Source of the DNA: Isoperla grammatica
Taxonomy: Eukaryota > Arthropoda > Insecta > Plecoptera > Perlodidae
NCBI GenBank assembly: GCA_945910005.1
Contig: OX246744.1
Span: 41,116,406 to 41,180,405 of the forward strand
Direction of reading: 5' to 3'
Length of the DNA stretch: 64,000 nt
Part shown: positions 1 through 10,537 of the stretch, piece by piece
Layout: the number at the start of each line of letters is the position of its first letter
How positions within the stretch are numbered: position 1 is the stretch's first letter
The notes under the pieces: model-generated
Seen by the model: the letters and a program-made list of their open reading frames with translations, nothing else
The model's database searches: none
What the model was told of the DNA's origin: nothing
Program-made: the position numbers and the translations under genes

Positions 1-143
1 ACTCATCTAGAGACAGAGAGAGCGATGAAATATAGGTGAACTTTAAAAAAAAATTATAAATTATGATTTATGAACCAAGTTATCTTATAAGGTTGAGAAA
101 ATGTTTGAAACAAGGCAATGTTGCGTTTGTCTTGTTCCGCCAG

Positions 144-323
144 TACGAGGAGGTTGGACCAACTGGGCTACTTGGACTGCCTGCTCAGCCAAATGTGGCC
201 CCGGCTTGCATTACCGCACGCGCAGTTGTACCAACCCGCGACCGTCCACCCCAGACGTTGACTGCCAAGGAAAGGGTTTAGACTCTCAAGCGTGTACGGG
301 CCTAGCGTGCGCCGACGAGGATG
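144..323 (+). CDS. Exon: thrombospondin type 1 repeat (first in window)
   Basis: This internal exon encodes one complete TSP1 domain: a W..W..W strand (GGWTNWATWTACS), the CGPG turn, an RTRSC segment and three later cysteines ending in TGLAC. TSP1 modules are secreted or extracellular and bind glycosaminoglycans and proteins. The left border is the acceptor ccgccag before 144 and the right border is the donor g|gtaata at 324. It starts by completing a phase-1 codon and ends in phase 1, the usual 1-1 symmetry of TSP1 exons. It joins in frame to the next TSP1 exon at 2636. The same membrane-protein gene continues to 41622, and its 5' part lies left of the window. Confidence 0.85.
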
Positions 324-970
324 GTAATATTAATTATATCATTATTGGTACGCCTCAGAAATAATTTTTTTTTTTTTTTTCCTTCTTGTGCCAAGATGGC
401 TTTTTCAGCCATTCTTTTGTCTTACTATCCAATATAAAACTGCTTCCTTTTCTGGCCTGCTCATATCATTGGGCAGGGAGTAATAATTTAATTTGGATTG
501 ATTCCTTTTTAAAATTGCAGCAGCCAAACTTGAAAATTTGCAATTATTTTTGTAAATGTGTGTTCACGTAAAAATGAGTGTAAATGATATATGCAGAACG
601 TGATTGTTATTGGTGGATACTTTAGCAAGGTCGATAAATCCCCTGGGGTAGGCTCGTCAAACTCAGTTACTGAACCTCCATTAGGGGATTAACGGACCTC
701 GACACTTTAAATCTTGACACACACTTAAGTAGTATTTTCACAAGTAGTGGTGGTCACACAGTCACAGCTTGGTTTGAATGATGTACGAGTCAATATGAGA
801 TAACTTTGCCAAGCAACCAACTACTGTTTGGTTTTGCTTCATTCAGTATCAGACCCTTAAGTTTAGCTCGGGCAAGGAGAGAATGACCGACAACAACCTG
901 TCAAGCCGAAGGTTCCTAGGTTTTACTTGTAAGGTTAGAATGATTAGCTTATTTCTCAGTCTACAGTACA
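324..970 (+). other. Intron part without recognised features
   Basis: AT-rich intron sequence between the first TSP1 exon and the 53-bp array. It has a run of about 18 T at 363-380 and no ORF with family features. I see no transposon ends here. Confidence 0.6.
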
Positions 971-2635
971 GATACTTGTCACTGTTCTAGAGTAAGTGGT
1001 CTGAGTGGTCAGGATGCAGTACAGATACTTGTCACTGTTCTAGACGGCAGCTGGAGTCAGTGGTCTGAGTGGTCAGGATGCAGTACAGATACTTGTCACT
1101 GTTCTAGAGTCAGTGGTCTGAGTGGTCAGGATGCAGTACAGATACTTGTCACTGTTCTAGACGGCAGCTGGAGTCAGTGGTCTGAGTGGTCAGGATGCAG
1201 TACAGATACTTGTCACTGTTCTAGAGTCAGTGGTCTGAGTGGTCAGGATGCAGTACAGATACTTGTCACTGTTCTAGAGTGAGTGGTCTGAGTGGTCAGG
1301 ATGCAGTACAGATACTTGTCACTGTTCTAGAGTGAGTGGTCTGAGTGGTCAGGATGCAGTACAGATACTTGTCACTGTTCTAGAGTCAGTGGTCTGAGTG
1401 GTCAGGATGCAGTACAGATACTTGTCACTGTTCTAGAGTCAGTGGTCTGAGTGGTCAGGATGCAGTACAGATACTTGTCACTGTTCTAGAGTCAGTGGTC
1501 TGAGTGGTCAGGATGCAGTACAGATACTTGTCACTGTTCTAGAGTGAGTGGTCTGAGTGGTCAGGATGCAGTACAGATACTTGTCACTGTTCTAGAGTCA
1601 GTGGTCTGAGTGGTCAGGATGCAGTACAGATACTTGTCACTGTTCTAGAGTCAGTGGTCTGAGTGGTCAGGATGCAGTACAGATACTTGTCACTGTTCTA
1701 GAGTCAGTGGTCTGAGTGGTCAGGATGCAGTACAGATACTTGTCACTGTTCTAGAGTCAGTGGTCTGAGTGGTCAGGATGCAGTACAGATACTTGTCACT
1801 GTTCTAGAGTGAGTGGTCTGAGTGGTCAGGATGCAGTACAGATACTTGTCACTGTTCTAGACGGCAGCTGGAGTCAGTGGTCTGAGTGGTCAGGATGCAG
1901 TACAGATACTTGTCACTGTTCTAGACGGCAGCTGGAGTCAGTGGTCTGAGTGGTCAGGATGCAGTACAGATACTTGTCACTGTTCTAGAGTCAGTGGTCT
2001 GAGTGGTCAGGATGCAGTACAGATACTTGTCACTGTTCTAGAGTCAGTGGTCTGAGTGGTCAGGATGCAGTACAGATACTTGTCACTGTTCTAGAGTCAG
2101 TGGTCTGAGTGGTCAGGATGCAGTACAGATACTTGTCACTGTTCTAGAGTCAGTGGTCTGAGTGGTCAGGATGCAGTACAGATACTTGTCACTGTTCTAG
2201 AGTCAGTGGTCTGAGTGGTCAGGATGCAGTACAGATACTTGTCACTGTTCTAGAGTGAGTGGTCTGAGTGGTCAGGATGCAGTACAGATACTTGTCACTG
2301 TTCTAGACGGCAGCTGGAGTCAGTGGTCTGAGTGGTCAGGATGCAGTACAGATACTTGTCACTGTTCTAGAGTCAGTGGTCTGAGTGGTCAGGATGCAGT
2401 ACAGATACTTGTCACTGTTCTAGAGTCAGTGGTCTGAGTGGTCAGGATGCAGTACAGATACTTGTCACTGTTCTAGAGTCAGTGGTCTGAGTGGTCAGGA
2501 TGCAGTACAGATACTTGTCACTGTTCTAGAGTCAGTGGTCTGAGTGGTCAGGATGCAGTACAGATACTTGTCACTGTTCTAGAGTCAGTGGTCTGAGTGG
2601 TCAGGATGCAGTACAGATACTTGTCACTGTTCTAG
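971..2635 (+). repeat. 53/64-bp minisatellite carrying a TSP1 splice acceptor
   Basis: About 30 near-identical tandem units. The 53-bp form runs from agtcagtggtctgagtgg to cttgtcactgttctag. Five units are 64 bp because they keep an extra 11 bp (acggcagctgg) straight after the tag (near 1044, 1161, 1861, 1925 and 2307). The unit is the 3' end of the intron (pyrimidine-rich cttgtcactgttctag) fused to the first codons of the TSP1 exon that starts at 2636, so every copy repeats a splice acceptor. The true exon follows the last copy. The 53-bp form lacks exactly the 11 bp downstream of the acceptor. Neither unit length is a multiple of three. Confidence 0.93.
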
Positions 2636-2767
2636 ACGGCAGCTGGAGTCAGTGGTCTGAGTGGTCTGGATGCAGCAAAGAGTGCGGGTCAGGATACAGG
2701 AGACGGGAGCGAGTCTGTACCGGGAGTCGCAAGAAGAAAGAGGCGACATCGCCGGCCATCTCTGGCG
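2636..2767 (+). CDS. Exon: second TSP1 repeat, N-terminal half
   Basis: Encodes the first half of a TSP1 module (DGSWSQWSEWSGCSKECGSG, then RRRERVC and a basic SRKKKE segment). The acceptor is ctgttctag at 2631-2635, the last copy of the 53/64-bp array. I place the right border at g|gttggt (2768) because only this keeps phase 1 for the exon at 3101. That donor is weak, and an alternative gtactc site 4 bp downstream would break the phase. The domain is completed by the next exon. Confidence 0.75.
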
Positions 2768-3100
2768 GTTGGTACTCACTCACTACATCACACGTGATAG
2801 AACACAGTCGGGGAACAATTAGTTGCTGTCTTTGGCAAGGAAGAAAACATATTTCAATTATACAAAAATGTGCACACGAAGTGAACATGTTAAACACTCA
2901 ATACAGTGGTTGCCACAGCAGCCTAAAAATTCAAAATTGGGTCGAGGGGGGGGGGGGGTCATTTTGTCTTAGAAAGAGAAAACAAATTTTATATAGAATT
3001 TAAATCATAATTGAATAGAAACTAGATATGAAATAATGGCACATTTAGAAATGAGGTTATGGTTTTACTTGGTAACTAAATGAACGCGTACTGTTTGCAG
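2768..3100 (+). other. Intron within the second TSP1 domain
   Basis: Short intron with a run of about 12 G near 2946. No other feature is seen. It ends in the acceptor ctgtttgcag. Confidence 0.6.
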
Positions 3101-3220
3101 ACAGACGCAACTTGACACGGCGCCAGATCGCCACACAACTGGTGAAGACGGTTGATGCGGGAAACAGCTGCTCCGGGCCCAGCGAAGAGTTTGAGGAATG
3201 CAACCTTAGGGATTGTGACC
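3101..3220 (+). CDS. Exon: second TSP1 repeat, C-terminal half
   Basis: After a clear acceptor (ctgtttgcag) the exon completes a phase-1 codon and reads RRNLTRRQIATQLVKTVDAG, then NSCSGPSEEFEECNLRDCD. This supplies the last three cysteines of the TSP1 module begun at 2636. The donor is c|gtacgt at 3221 and the exon ends in phase 1. An intron inside a TSP1 domain is less usual than the 1-1 single-exon form seen in its neighbours. Confidence 0.8.
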
Positions 3221-3730
3221 GTACGTTTACACCTTACGTTGATGCGTTACATCAGAAAAGAGGCGTATCTAGAACAGATTTGTTTGTCTGTGAACATCAA
3301 AATCCATGAGTGTATTGTCAAATTGTAACCACAAGTAGGCCTATGAAATGTAAACAACAGAAATGACGGAAGATTTGCATTGTTGTCACACTTAGATTGT
3401 GCAATATAGACGTTGATGATCACAATAGACTTCACACGCAGCATTTGAGTGGTGATAGTATGTTTGTAGAACACGGTGCAAGAAAATACTAGTTCACCAC
3501 ATTATGCGACATTACCACATATGTACATTTAAGTTGTGTGAGAGATAGTTTGCCAACATCTGACCATCTACTCAGGTAAGCTGTTGGCATCCTTTCTCTC
3601 ACAAAACTTTGTTGCCCAAGTTTTTTGGCAGTCTCTTATTTACACATGAGCATACTAAAGCTGGTTTTGCTATAAGGATGATAGTTAATGTAGGCTTGTA
3701 GTGTTGTGAAATGTGTCGGGTTGGTTGCAG
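3221..3730 (+). other. Intron with a Penelope-tail-like donor motif
   Basis: Intron between TSP1 exons. At 3574-3587 it contains aggtaagctgttgg, the same string found at the 3' ends of both Penelope-like copies in this window, but no Penelope ORF lies nearby. The rest has no recognised feature. Confidence 0.5.
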
Positions 3731-3901
3731 TGGATGGCGGTTGGTCGGCGTGGGAGAAGTGGTCCGCGTGTTCGGTTACCTGTGGCTTCGGCGTCCAGTA
3801 CAGAGCCCGATCTTGCAACGCTCCTCCGCGATACGGCAGGGGCTTCCCTTGTGTGGGCCCCCCCTTGGAGATGCAGCAGTGCTACTTGGGGCCTTGCACA
3901 A
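3731..3901 (+). CDS. Exon: third TSP1 repeat
   Basis: A full TSP1 domain after the acceptor ggttgcag: DGGWSAWEKWSACSVTCGFG, then VQYRARSCN, FPCVGPP and a terminal QQCYLGPC. The six cysteines and three tryptophans are all present. The donor is a|gtaaga at 3902, a strong consensus. Phase is 1 at both ends. The 3' half of this exon and its donor are the template of the 121-bp array that follows. Confidence 0.87.
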
Positions 3902-6900
3902 GTAAGACAAGAACACAAGTCTGTTCATTCCAAGTAGTTAGTCACCATCTTGCAACGCTCCCCCGCCCCTTGTGTGGGCCCCCCCTTGGAGATGCAGCAG
4001 TGCTACTTGGGGCCTTGCACAAGTAAGACAAGAACACACGTCTGTTCATTCCAAGTAGTTAGTCACCATCTTGCAACGCTCCCCCGCCCCTTGTGTGGGC
4101 CCCCCCTTGGAGATGCAGCAGTGCTACTTGGGGCCTTGCACAAGTAAGACAAGAACACAAGTCTGTTCATTCCAAGTAGTTAGTCACCATCTTGCAACGC
4201 TCCCCCGCCCCTTGTGTGGGCCCCCCCTTGGAGATGCAGCAGTGCTACTTGGGGCCTTGCACAAGTAAGACAAGAACACAAGTCTGTTCATTCCAAGTAG
4301 TTAGTCACCATCTTGCAACGCTCCCCCGCCCCTTGTGTGGGCCCCCCCTTGGAGATGCAGCAGTGCTACTTGGGGCCTTGCACAAGTAAGACAAGAACAC
4401 AAGTCTGTTCATTCCAAGTAGTTAGTCACCATCTTGCAACGCTCCCCCGCCCCTTGTGTGGGCCCCCCCTTGGAGATGCAGCAGTGCTACTTGGGGCCTT
4501 GCACAAGTAAGACAAGAACACACGTCTGTTCATTCCAAGTAGTTAGTCACCATCTTGCAACGCTCCCCCGCCCCTTGTGTGGGCCCCCCCTTGGAGATGC
4601 AGCAGTGCTACTTGGGGCCTTGCACAAGTAAGACAAGAACACAAGTCTGTTCATTCCAAGTAGTTAGTCACCATCTTGCAACGCTCCCCCGCCCCTTGTG
4701 TGGGCCCCCCCTTGGAGATGCAGCAGTGCTACTTGGGGCCTTGCACAAGTAAGACAAGAACACAAGTCTGTTCATTCCAAGTAGTTAGTCACCATCTTGC
4801 AACGCTCCCCCGCCCCTTGTGTGGGCCCCCCCTTGGAGATGCAGCAGTGCTACTTGGGGCCTTGCACAAGTAAGACAAGAACACACGTCTGTTCATTCCA
4901 AGTAGTTAGTCACCATCTTGCAACGCTCCCCCGCCCCTTGTGTGGGCCCCCCCTTGGAGATGCAGCACTGCTACTTGGGGCCTTGCACAAGTAAGACAAG
5001 AACACAAGTCTGTTCATTCCAAGTAGTTAGTCACCATCCTGCAACGCTCCCCCGCCCCTTGTGTGGGCCCCCCCTTGGAGATGCAGCACTGCTACTTGGG
5101 GCCTTGCACAAGTAAGACAAGAACACAAGTCTGTTCATTCCAAGTAGTTAGTCACCATCTTGCAACGCTCCCCCGCCCCTTGTGTGGGCCCCCCCTTGGA
5201 GATGCAGCAGTGCTACTTGGGGCCTTGCACAAGTAAGACAAGAACACAAGTCTGTTCATTCCAAGTAGTTAGTCACCATCTTGCAACGCTCCCCCGCCCC
5301 TTGTGTGGGCCCCCCCTTGGAGATGCAGCAGTGCTACTTGGGGCCTTGCACAAGTAAGACAAGAACACAAGTCTGTTCATTCCAAGTAGTTAGTCACCAT
5401 CTTGCAACGCTCCCCCGCCCCTTGTGTGGGCCCCCCCTTGGAGATGCAGCACTGCTACTTGGGGCCTTGCACAAGTAAGACAAGAACACAAGTCTGTTCA
5501 TTCCAAGTAGTTAGTCACCATCTTGCAACGCTCCCCCGCCCCTTGTGTGGGCCCCCCCTTGGAGATGCAGCACTGCTACTTGGGGCCTTGACCAAGTAAG
5601 ACAAGAACACACGTCTGTTCATTCCAAGTAGTTAGTCACCATCTTGCAACGCTCCCCCGCCCCTTGTGTGGGCCCCCCCTTGGAGATGCAGCAGTGCTAC
5701 TTGGGGCCTTGCACAAGTAAGACAAGAACACAAGTCTGTTCATTCCAAGTAGTTAGTCACCATCTTGCAACGCTCCCCCGCCCCTTGTGTGGGCCCCCCC
5801 TTGGAGATGCAGCAGTGCTACTTGGGGCCTTGCACAAGTAAGACAAGAACACAAGTCTGTTCATTCCAAGTAGTTAGTCACCATCTTGCAACGCTCCCCT
5901 GCCCCTTGTGTGGGCCCCCCCTTGGAGATGCAGCAGTGCTACTTGGGGCCTTGCACAAGTAAGACAAGAACACAAGTCTGTTCATTCCAAGTAGTTAGTC
6001 ACCATCTTGCAACGCTCCCCCGCCCCTTGTGTGGGCCCCCCCTTGGAGATGCAGCAGTGCTACTTGGGGCCTTGCACAAGTAAGACAAGAACACAAGTCT
6101 GTTCATTCCAAGTAGTTAGTCACCATCTTGCAACGCTCCCCCGCCCCTTGTGTGGGCCCCGCCTTGGAGATGCAGCAGTGCTACTTGGGGCCTTGCACAA
6201 GTAAGACAAGAACACAAGTCTGTTCATTCCAAGTAGTTAGTCACCATCTTGCAACGCCCCCCCGCCCCTTGTGTGGGCCCCCCCTTGGAGATGCAGCAGT
6301 GCTACTTGGGGCCTTGCACAAGTAAGACAAGAACACAAGTCTGTTCATTCCAAGTAGTTAGTCACCATCTTGCAACGCTCCCCCGCCCCTTGTGTGGGCC
6401 CCCCCTTGGAGATGCAGCAGTGCTACTTGGGGCCTTGCACAAGTAAGACAAGAACACAAGTCTGTTCATTCCAAGTAGTTAGTCACCATCTTGCAACGCT
6501 CCCCCGCCCCTTGTGTGGGCCCCCCCTTGGAGATGCAGCAGTGCTACTTGGGGCCTTGCACAAGTAAGACAAGAACACAAGTCTGTTCATTCCAAGTAGT
6601 TAGTCACCATCTTGCAACGCTCCCCCGCCCCTTGTGTGGGCCCCCCCTTGGAGATGCAGCAGTGCTACTTGGGGCCTTGCACAAGTAAGACAAGAACACA
6701 AGTCTGTTCATTCCAAGTAGTTAGTCACCATCTTGCAACGCTCCCCCGCCCCTTGTGTGGGCCCCCCCTTGGAGATGCAGCAGTGCTTCTTGGGGCCTTG
6801 CACAAGTAAGACAAGAACACAAGTCTGTTCATTCCAAGTAGTTAGTCACCATCTTGCAACGCTCCCCCGCCCCTTGTGTGGGCCCCGCCTTGGAGATGCA

Positions 6901-6957
6901 GCAGTGCTACTTTGGGCCTTGCACAAGTAAGACAAGAACACACGTCTGTTCATTCCA
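3902..6957 (+). repeat. 121-bp minisatellite carrying a TSP1 exon end and splice donor
   Basis: Twenty-five tandem units of 121 bp (first full unit near 3948, last near 6852) follow the real exon. Each holds a copy of the exon end (ctcccccgccccttgtg to gccttgcacaa), the donor gtaagac and about 50 bp of intron. Compared with the real exon, every unit lacks about 18 bp around the codons for YGRGF, so one deleted version was amplified. Copies differ by scattered single bases (cacgtctg/caagtctg; cagcag/cagcac). Each unit offers an intact donor, and the unit length is not a multiple of three. Confidence 0.93.
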
Positions 6958-7340
6958 AGTGATTACCTATAGGCAAATACTAGTGCAAATAACTAAGCAT
7001 TCCACCTGATAGTGAGTGTTCAGGTACACAAGATCTTTCAAGTGTAAAGGAATTACAGCTGCACCTTGCTAGACCAACACTATCATACACAATATGTCAA
7101 CGGTTATAGCATAATAGCCTAATATAGTTTTAAAATTATATTCTCATCTGATAATGAAGCTGTCTTGCTACATAAAGTTGTCCAAACATAACTAGTCTTA
7201 CACTGATGATGATTAATGTGCGTGATTAATAAGGCTCGTGTACTCTACTTCCCGACTGTGTGAAGAACGTCGGGCATCTGTTGAGTTTAGTTGAACACAA
7301 CAGTGTGGTAGATAAGGGTCTCGTTGGGACAACTTGAAAC
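6958..7340 (+). other. Unique intron spacer between two arrays
   Basis: Ordinary AT-rich intron sequence between the donor-side 121-bp array and the acceptor-side 157-bp array. No feature is seen. Confidence 0.6.
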
Positions 7341-9085
7341 AACGGTGCTGTGTTTCAGGCAAGGTACACGAGATGGCAGTGTTCCACGGAGACAGTGTGT
7401 TGTCTTACATGCCGCTGGGCCAGCCTTCGCGCCTGTTGCACCTCTACATAAGGTTCATGCCCGTCTACCCCTGGGGTCAGCTCGTGACACGTCACAGTAC
7501 GGTGCTGTGTTTCAGGCAAGGTACACGAGGTCGCAGTGTTCCACGGAGACGGTGTGTTGTCTTACATGCCGCTGGGCCAGCCTTCGCGCCTGCTGCACCT
7601 CTACATAAGGTTCATGCCCGGCTACCCCTGGGGTCAGCTCGTGGGACGTCACAGTACGGTGCTGTGTTTCAGGCAAGGTACACGAGATGGCAGTGTTCCA
7701 CGGAGACAGTGTGTTGTCTTACATGCCGCTGGGCCAGCCTTCGCGCCTGCTGCACCTCTACATAAGGTTCATGCCCGTCTACCCCTGGGGTCAGCTCGTG
7801 AGACGTCACAGTACGGTGCTGTGTTTCAGGCAAGGTACACGAGATGGCAGTGTTCCACGGAGACAGTGTGTTGTCTTACATGCCGCTGGGCCAGCCTTCG
7901 CGCCTGTTGCACCTCTACATAAGGTTCATGCCCGTCTACCCCTGGGGTCAGCTCGTGACACGTCACAGTACGGTGCTGTGTTTCAGGCAAGGTACACGAG
8001 GTCGCAGTGTTCCACGGAGACAGTGTGTTGTCTTACATGCCGCTGGGCCAGCCTTCGCGCCTGCTGCACCTCTACATAAGGTTCATGCCCGGCTACCCCT
8101 GGGGTCAGCTCGTGAGACGTCACAGTACGGTGCTGTGTTTCAGGCAAGGTACACGAGATGGCAGTGTTCCACGGAGACAGTGTGTTGTCTTACATGCCGC
8201 TGGGCCAGCCTTCGCGCCTGCTGCACCTCTACATAAGGTTCATGCCCGTCTACCCCTGGGGTCAGCTCGTGGGACGTCACAGTACGGTGCTGTGTTTCAG
8301 GCAAGGTACACGAGATGGCAGTGTTCCACGGAGACAGTGTGTTGTCTTACATGCCGCTGGGCCAGCCTTCGCGCCTGCTGCACCTCTACATAAGGTTCAT
8401 GCCCGTCTACCCCTGGGGTCAGCTCGTGGGACGTCACAGTACGGTGCTGTGTTTCAGGCAAGGTACACGAGGTCGCAGTGATCCACGGAGACGGTGTGTT
8501 GTCTTACATGCCGCTGGGCCAGCCTTCGCGCCTGCTGCACCTCTACATAAGGTTCATGCCCGTCTACCCCTGGGGTCAGCTCGTGGGACGTCACAGTACG
8601 GTGCTGTGTTTCAGGCAAGGTACACGAGATGGCAGTGTTCCACGGAGACGGTGTGTTGTCTTACATGCCGCTGGGCCAGCCTTCGCGCCTGCTGCACCTC
8701 TACATAAGGTTCATGCCCGTCTACCCCTGGGGTCAGCTCGTGGGACGTCACAGTACGGTGCTGTGTTTCAGGCAAGGTACACGAGATGGCAGTGTTCCAG
8801 GGAGACAGTGTGTTGTCTTACATGCCGCTGGGCCAGCCTTCGCGCCTGCTGCACCTCTACATAAGGTTCATGCCCGTCTACCCCTGGGGTCAGCTCGTGG
8901 GTCGTCACAGTACGGTGCTGTGTTTCAGGCAAGGTACACGAGGTCGCAGTGTTCCACGGAGACAGTGTGTTGTCTTACATGCCGCTGGGCAAGCCTTCGC
9001 GCCTGCTGCACCTCTACATAAGGTTCATGCCCGTCTACCCCTGGGGTCAGCTCGTGGGACGTCACAGTACGGTGCTGTGTTTCAG
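7341..9085 (+). repeat. 157-bp minisatellite carrying a laminin G splice acceptor
   Basis: Twelve acceptors (gtgctgtgtttcag) recur exactly every 157 bp, with exon starts at 7359, 7516 and so on to 9086. Each unit contains about 140 bp of the laminin G exon (VFHGDSVLSYMPLGQP to PVYPWGQLV) followed by about 17 bp of intron end. The last copy runs into the real exon. Units differ at gagatgg/gaggtcg, at cagtg/cggtg and at the base after the GQLV codons. Reading through a unit shifts the frame, since 157 is 3n+1. Confidence 0.93.
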
Positions 9086-9345
9086 GCAAGGTACACTAGA
9101 TGGCAGTGTTCCACGGAGACAGTGTGTTGTCTTACAAGCCGCTGGGCCAGCCTTCGCGCCTGCTGCACCTCTACATAAGGTTCATGCCCGTCTACCCCTG
9201 GGGTCAGCTCGTGACACGTCACAGTGAGGGTTGCGAGGGTTCCAAGTGTGATGTTATGCAGCTACACCTCGAGTCTTCCTACCTCGTCTGGCACGTTAAC
9301 GTTCAGGGCTGCGTCGCCACGGCCGTCAGTGAAAGTAAACTAGAC
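9086..9345 (+). CDS. Exon: first laminin G domain, N-terminal part (with in-frame stop)
   Basis: Encodes VFHGDSVLSYMPLGQPS, LLHLYIRFMPVYPWGQLV, then a cysteine-bearing EGCEGSKCDVMQLHLES and VWHVNVQGCVA strands typical of the laminin G beta sandwich. The acceptor is the last of the twelve 157-bp copies, the donor is c|gtaagt at 9346, and the end phase is 0, matching the next exon. In the phase supplied by the TSP1 exon, codon 9097-9099 is TAG where the other copies have GAG or GAG-like sequence. The copy in this assembly would therefore truncate the protein. It may be a sequencing error, an allele, or a sign that the gene is decaying. Confidence 0.75.
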
Positions 9346-9864
9346 GTAAGTTACTTGGCTCACGCGTAAAGTAAGCGATTACCACCTGACAAGGACTGAT
9401 TTCCACAGAATGCCAATAAACACACAGAAACAGTATGAACATCAAGCGCAAGACAATTTTAAAAGGTTGAAACAAAAGTAAATTAAATTTGTCTCGATTA
9501 AGCTAGTCTCATACATGTACTGACAAAATATCAGACTCCAATAAGTACCAACTTAATCTTCTACTTCTCTGGTTTCTACGTCTACATGAAACAGATCTAC
9601 TAGGGATAATTTACGAACGTGTATTGTTTACCGGGAAATTCCGAACACAGGGGGCGTGACAAATAAAGCTTGTGCACTCTGATAAACAAAAGACCACTTT
9701 TACGAATGTAAATTAAAGGACTCTATGAATATGTTGATTCTCGTTGCAACAGAGTCGGTAACTTTAGAACCTGAGGAAAGCTTTTACCAAGTGAAAATAT
9801 GAAATAAATAGAAATTTAAGAAGTGTATAAGGGGGTGGGACTATAAACATGAATACGTCAACAG
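9346..9864 (+). other. Intron in the first laminin G domain
   Basis: Intron of 519 bp with no recognised repeat. It ends in the acceptor acgtcaacag. Confidence 0.6.
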
Positions 9865-10083
9865 ATGGACGTGTGGCACGAAGCGCTGCTGACGGTGACG
9901 GGCACGAAGATAACGATGAGGATCGACGATGGAACCAACCAGCTTGAGACAAAGTTGAGCTGTGTCCCCCCCGCCTCCGAGATGGACATGTCCATGAAGG
10001 TCGGGGAGAAGTTCCAAGGTCACATCGAGAGCCTCGCGGTCAACTTCAACAGGCTTGTCCTGAGCCACAAGCGAGACAACCAG
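9865..10083 (+). CDS. Exon: first laminin G domain, C-terminal part
   Basis: Seventy-three codons, phase 0 at both ends, acceptor caacag and donor cag|gtgcgt. The product MDVWHEALLTVTGTKITMRI, then a cysteine in KLSCVPP and GEKFQGHIESLAVNFNRLVL, fits the last strands of a laminin G fold (HxxxVxxxGxxxxLxVDD, then FxGxIxxLxxN). The ATG at 9865 is an internal methionine, not a start. Confidence 0.83.
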
Positions 10084-10127
10084 GTGCGTTAGAAGATGGA
10101 ACTCCTTTTTCCTCCAATAACTCCCCG

Positions 10128-10175
10128 ACGTCATATGGCCTTGTTGAGTACGTCGTTTACCACCAAATAGTGATA
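10128..10175 (+). repeat. SINE 3'-tail fragment
   Basis: The stretch with gacgtcatatggcc and gttgagtacgtcgtt matches, with a few changes, the end of the repeat at 38740-38795 (gacgtcatatgacc, gagtacgtcgtt). Two diverged copies in one window indicate a dispersed repeat. I infer it is the 3' end of a SINE or of the LINE that mobilises it. Confidence 0.5.
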
Positions 10176-10537
10176 ATATTTGTGATTATCTTCTCTAGAA
10201 GACGAAACGCTGGTTCCAGTTAAACGGTTTAAATGATGTCTCGAAAACGCACAATGATTTTGTAAGAATTATAGACTCAGTGATAAATGTGTCTAATATT
10301 TTATACAGTAGGGGTGCATTCCGAGAGAATACTTTTATAACCCTACTCACTAAAATATTGGAAATGTTTCACAGTTTTCTTTACCGACACCAGAACTGCA
10401 CAAGCGGCAAGGGAGACATCAAAATGAAGGGTAGCTTTATTGGAGCACGCTTTGGTGATCCCCATCACCCGTCATTATAGTCTGTAGTCTTTACAAAACC
10501 ACGTCTCGCTGTCTTCGACAGCTGTCACCCATCATCA

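Noticed and set aside
3950..6930. Series of overlapping 65-codon plus-strand ORFs
   Set aside because: They are out-of-frame products of the 121-bp units (including the intron part) and shift by one unit each time; only the first copy is a real exon.
7324..9227. Long overlapping ORFs of 90-143 codons in the 157-bp array
   Set aside because: They read through the repeated intron ends in alternating frames because 157 is 3n+1; only the segment after 9086 joins the next exon in phase.
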